DNA from: Candidatus Bathyarchaeota archaeon
GTDB lineage: Archaea > Thermoproteota > Bathyarchaeia > Bathyarchaeales > UBA233
Assembly: GCA_007050895.1 (NCBI GenBank)
Contig: SMYP01000158.1
Coordinates: 1 to 16,671, forward strand
Length of the DNA: 16,671 nucleotides
Direction: 5' to 3'
Shown: positions 15,075 through 16,671 of the stretch, piece by piece
Layout: every line of letters starts with the position of its first letter
Numbering within the stretch: position 1 is the stretch's first letter
Program-made: the position numbers and the translations under genes
The notes under the pieces: model-generated
Databases searched by the model: none
What the model saw: the letters and a program-made list of their open reading frames with translations, nothing else
What the model was told of the DNA's origin: nothing

Positions 15075-15155
15075 ATGGAAACAGTCAAATTCCCCGAGAA
15101 CGACTTAGCCAAATATCCCTTTCTGAAAGAAACTGCCACCTATCTAAAAAACTAG
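15075..15155 (+). pseudogene. Stump of a priL-like gene (N-terminal 26 codons)
   Basis: ATG at 15075 opens a 26-residue frame ending at TAG 15153-15155. It reads TVKFPENDLAKYPFLKETAT and then YLKN. It resembles the N-terminus of primase large subunits, and it resembles the intact PriL downstream, which has TVEFSKL...LKYPFLPMARKF. The next frame (AAACTAGAATTG...) continues LKKLELKK before stopping, as if one base were lost in the A6 run at 15146-15151. The rest of the primase is absent, so it looks truncated rather than simply frameshifted. It sits where priL would follow pcna. An independent small protein cannot be excluded. Confidence 0.5.
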
Positions 15156-15300
15156 AATTGAAAAAGCATCCTTAAATGAAAATTCGGAGCGCTATTCATT
15201 CAAAATAAATACAACAGAAGATGAATTAAAACTAATAGAAATCGGCCTTGACTACGCCACAAAAATAAATGGGGCAAAACCGTTCAGAAAACGAAAATAA
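15148..15300 (+). pseudogene. Remnant of the C-terminal end of an archaeal tyrosine recombinase
   Basis: A frame without its own start runs to TAA at 15298-15300. It contains RIEKASLNENSERYSFKINT followed by TEDELKLIEIGLDYATKING and AKPFRKRK. This matches the pattern I know from the very end of archaeal XerA/SSV-type integrases: an IEKALF-like strand, then K-[VI]-x-x-T-x-E-E, then an LIE-x-G-[FL]-[ED]-Y segment and a final FRKRK. The catalytic Arg-His-His-Tyr part is missing. It overlaps the end of the priL-like stump in another frame, so the two look like fused remains. The identification is from memory and unverified by search. Confidence 0.5.
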
Positions 15301-15313
15301 ACCTTCTCTTTTT

Positions 15314-15326
15314 ACTTATATAAAAT
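15314..15326 (+). promoter_or_regulatory. TATA boxes upstream of the intact priL
   Basis: ACTTATATAAAAT (15314-15326) is a strong TATA element just after the recombinase remnant. A second candidate, TTTTATATTC (15358-15367), lies about 30 bases before the ATG at 15393 and would give a nearly leaderless transcript. Either shows that priL has its own promoter here. Confidence 0.45.
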
Positions 15327-15392
15327 CAAGAACCTTCTATCTTAATGCTTAGACAGGTTTTATATTCATTGAAAAGAAGTATGAAGTAATTG

Positions 15393-16463
15393 ATGGGTGA
15401 TAGTATAACAGTAGAATTTTCCAAATTGACAATATCGGATTCTCTCAAGTATCCTTTTTTGCCAATGGCTAGGAAATTTATTGCCAATTTAGGATTAGAT
15501 TTTGATACAATTACGAGCTTGCCAGAAATTAGAAACCGCGCAAAACAGAGAATATCTTCCACCTTTTTGTCTGAAAACGATTTTTCTGAAAAAACTGGCA
15601 AATTCTATCAAATTGAAACTGCGATATACGCTTTAGCTATTCTTTACCTAACAGGAATAGCAGAACCCATTTTAACTGAAAAATTTGCTCTGTTTGAAGC
15701 ACAAAAAGTGAATAGACACCTAAAAAATGAAAAAAATAGTGACATCATCCTTGAAATTGCCAAAGCATTTAATTGGAATGTTAAGAAGAATGATGACGGT
15801 TCTTTCGCGGTTCATTTTGCTAAATTTCTAGAAACCTCAACAAGAGGACGTTTACACCATGACTCAATTTGGAAGCTGGTTAATAGAATACTGGAAAAAG
15901 GGTTAGTACGTGTATCACCTCGTGAATTGGCACGACTTCTTCAAGAGGATGTAAAAAATCAAATAGAGAAAAGTGCTAAACAGGAACTTGGGAAAGTTCC
16001 AGAGCAAATTCAAAATGACATAGACGAAATAAAAGCAGATTTTTTGAAAAGAAAACCTCAGTTTGAAGAGGTTCTCCAAGTAATTAAAGCCCAAGAGTCT
16101 GATTATCCTCCTTGTATAACAGCTCTAATGAACAGGACTTCAGAAGGACACCATCTATCACATGTTGAAAGATTCACTTTAGTTACGTATTTATTGCGTC
16201 AAGGCATAAGCGTGGATACAATTGTAAAGATGTTTTCAAACGTTTCTGATTTTAAAGAAGACAAGACGCGATATCAGGTTGAACATCTTTCAGGTGTAAG
16301 AATGGGAAAAGAACCATACATGCCTTATAATTGCTCTTCACTTCAAACCCATAACGTTTGCTCAGGGGCAAACAACCCAATATGTCGAACAATTAGAAAT
16401 CCCCTATCCTATCATCTAAGAAAAAAAGGTTTACCATTAGTCAAAAAGCGAAGAGGCCGTTAA
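15393..16463 (+). CDS. priL: DNA primase large subunit PriL, iron-sulfur type
   Basis: PriL pairs with the catalytic PriS to make primers for replication. From the ATG at 15393 it has 356 residues; the TTG one codon earlier is less likely. The N-terminal helical domain starts with SLKYPFLPMARKF and includes SPRELARLLQEDV. The C-terminal domain has all four [4Fe-4S] cysteines: Cys241 in YPPCITALMNR, Cys314 and Cys323 in YNCSSLQTHNVC, and Cys331 in ICRTIRNPLSYH, plus GHHLSHVERFTLVTYLL. It appears functional. It is noticeably A-rich compared with pcna. No priS lies next to it inside the window. It follows a stump of a second priL-like start and a recombinase remnant, so its history at this site is unusual. 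Confidence 0.93.
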   Translation: MGDSITVEFSKLTISDSLKYPFLPMARKFIANLGLDFDTITSLPEIRNRAKQRISSTFLSENDFSEKTGKFYQIETAIYALAILYLTGIAEPILTEKFALFEAQKVNRHLKNEKNSDIILEIAKAFNWNVKKNDDGSFAVHFAKFLETSTRGRLHHDSIWKLVNRILEKGLVRVSPRELARLLQEDVKNQIEKSAKQELGKVPEQIQNDIDEIKADFLKRKPQFEEVLQVIKAQESDYPPCITALMNRTSEGHHLSHVERFTLVTYLLRQGISVDTIVKMFSNVSDFKEDKTRYQVEHLSGVRMGKEPYMPYNCSSLQTHNVCSGANNPICRTIRNPLSYHLRKKGLPLVKKRRGR

Positions 16464-16671
16464 AATTATTAAACACATTCTCCTAATCGCCCATAGATTA
16501 ACGGTATTTTACTCACACTCGCTTCGCTCGCGTTCGTTCAAACATCTAATTGACACGGGGCTTAGGCTTGCTTCAGACTACTTTTAACTGTGTACTCCGC
16601 TTTTATGCCCATATTCCGTCACTGTTCTCCTGGGTAAAATCAACTTCTCGTGAGTTCAAATGTGCCTTCGT
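16464..16671. other. Intergenic end of window, no supported gene
   Basis: These 208 bases hold no frame with a convincing start and ribosome site. On the minus strand the last 69 bases are open to a TAA at 16605-16603, reading ...HLNSREVDFTQENSDGIWA, which could be the tail of a gene entering from the right. On the plus strand a GTG near 16650 could start a gene that leaves the window. CTCGCTTCGCTCGCG near 16519 is a short GC-rich tract of the kind common in archaeal intergenic DNA. Confidence 0.35.

Noticed and set aside
16603..16671. tRNA-like GAGTTCAAAT near the window end
   Set aside because: The flanking bases do not form a five-pair T-stem and no acceptor or anticodon arms could be found around it.

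Overview
The window looks like chromosomal DNA of an archaeon. It carries archaeal ribosomal protein L10e, RNA polymerase subunit RpoL, transcription factor S, PCNA, the iron-sulfur primase subunit PriL, exosome subunit Csl4, the radical-SAM type Dph2 and a DUF99 protein. Many genes have purine-rich Shine-Dalgarno sites, and several start with GTG or TTG. TATA-like boxes lie about 25-35 bases upstream of several starts. The style of several proteins reminds me of Bathyarchaeia or related TACK lineages, but that placement is an inference from memory and no search was run.

Layout. Positions 1-262 hold the end of an acidic-repeat protein with a Cys/His-rich tail. On the minus strand, 480-2114 carries S-adenosylhomocysteine hydrolase followed by a small two-helix membrane protein. 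At 2258-3747 a P-loop kinase and a PHP phosphoesterase form a plus-strand pair, convergent with a minus-strand aminoglycoside-phosphotransferase-like kinase (3740-4750). A 511-base gap follows, with a 34-aa gene that has a good ribosome site. On the minus strand are dCMP deaminase (5262-5744) and a TRM11/TrmG10-like methyltransferase (5832-7133). A divergent promoter region with repeated TGCTTA motifs separates the latter from the ribosomal protein L10e gene, which is translationally coupled to phosphoenolpyruvate synthase (to 10255).

From 10343 to the end all genes are on the plus strand and nearly all are information-processing genes: Dph2, a METTL5-like RNA methylase, Csl4, RpoL, a DUF99 protein, TFS, PCNA and PriL. 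The set covers translation-factor modification, rRNA methylation, RNA decay, transcription and DNA replication.

The most unusual spot is 15057-15300, between pcna and the intact priL. It holds what reads as a 26-codon stump of a second priL-like N-terminus. This runs directly into a frame resembling the C-terminal end of an archaeal tyrosine recombinase, which suggests an integration and deletion scar. No tRNA, rRNA or CRISPR array was found, and no complete mobile element.
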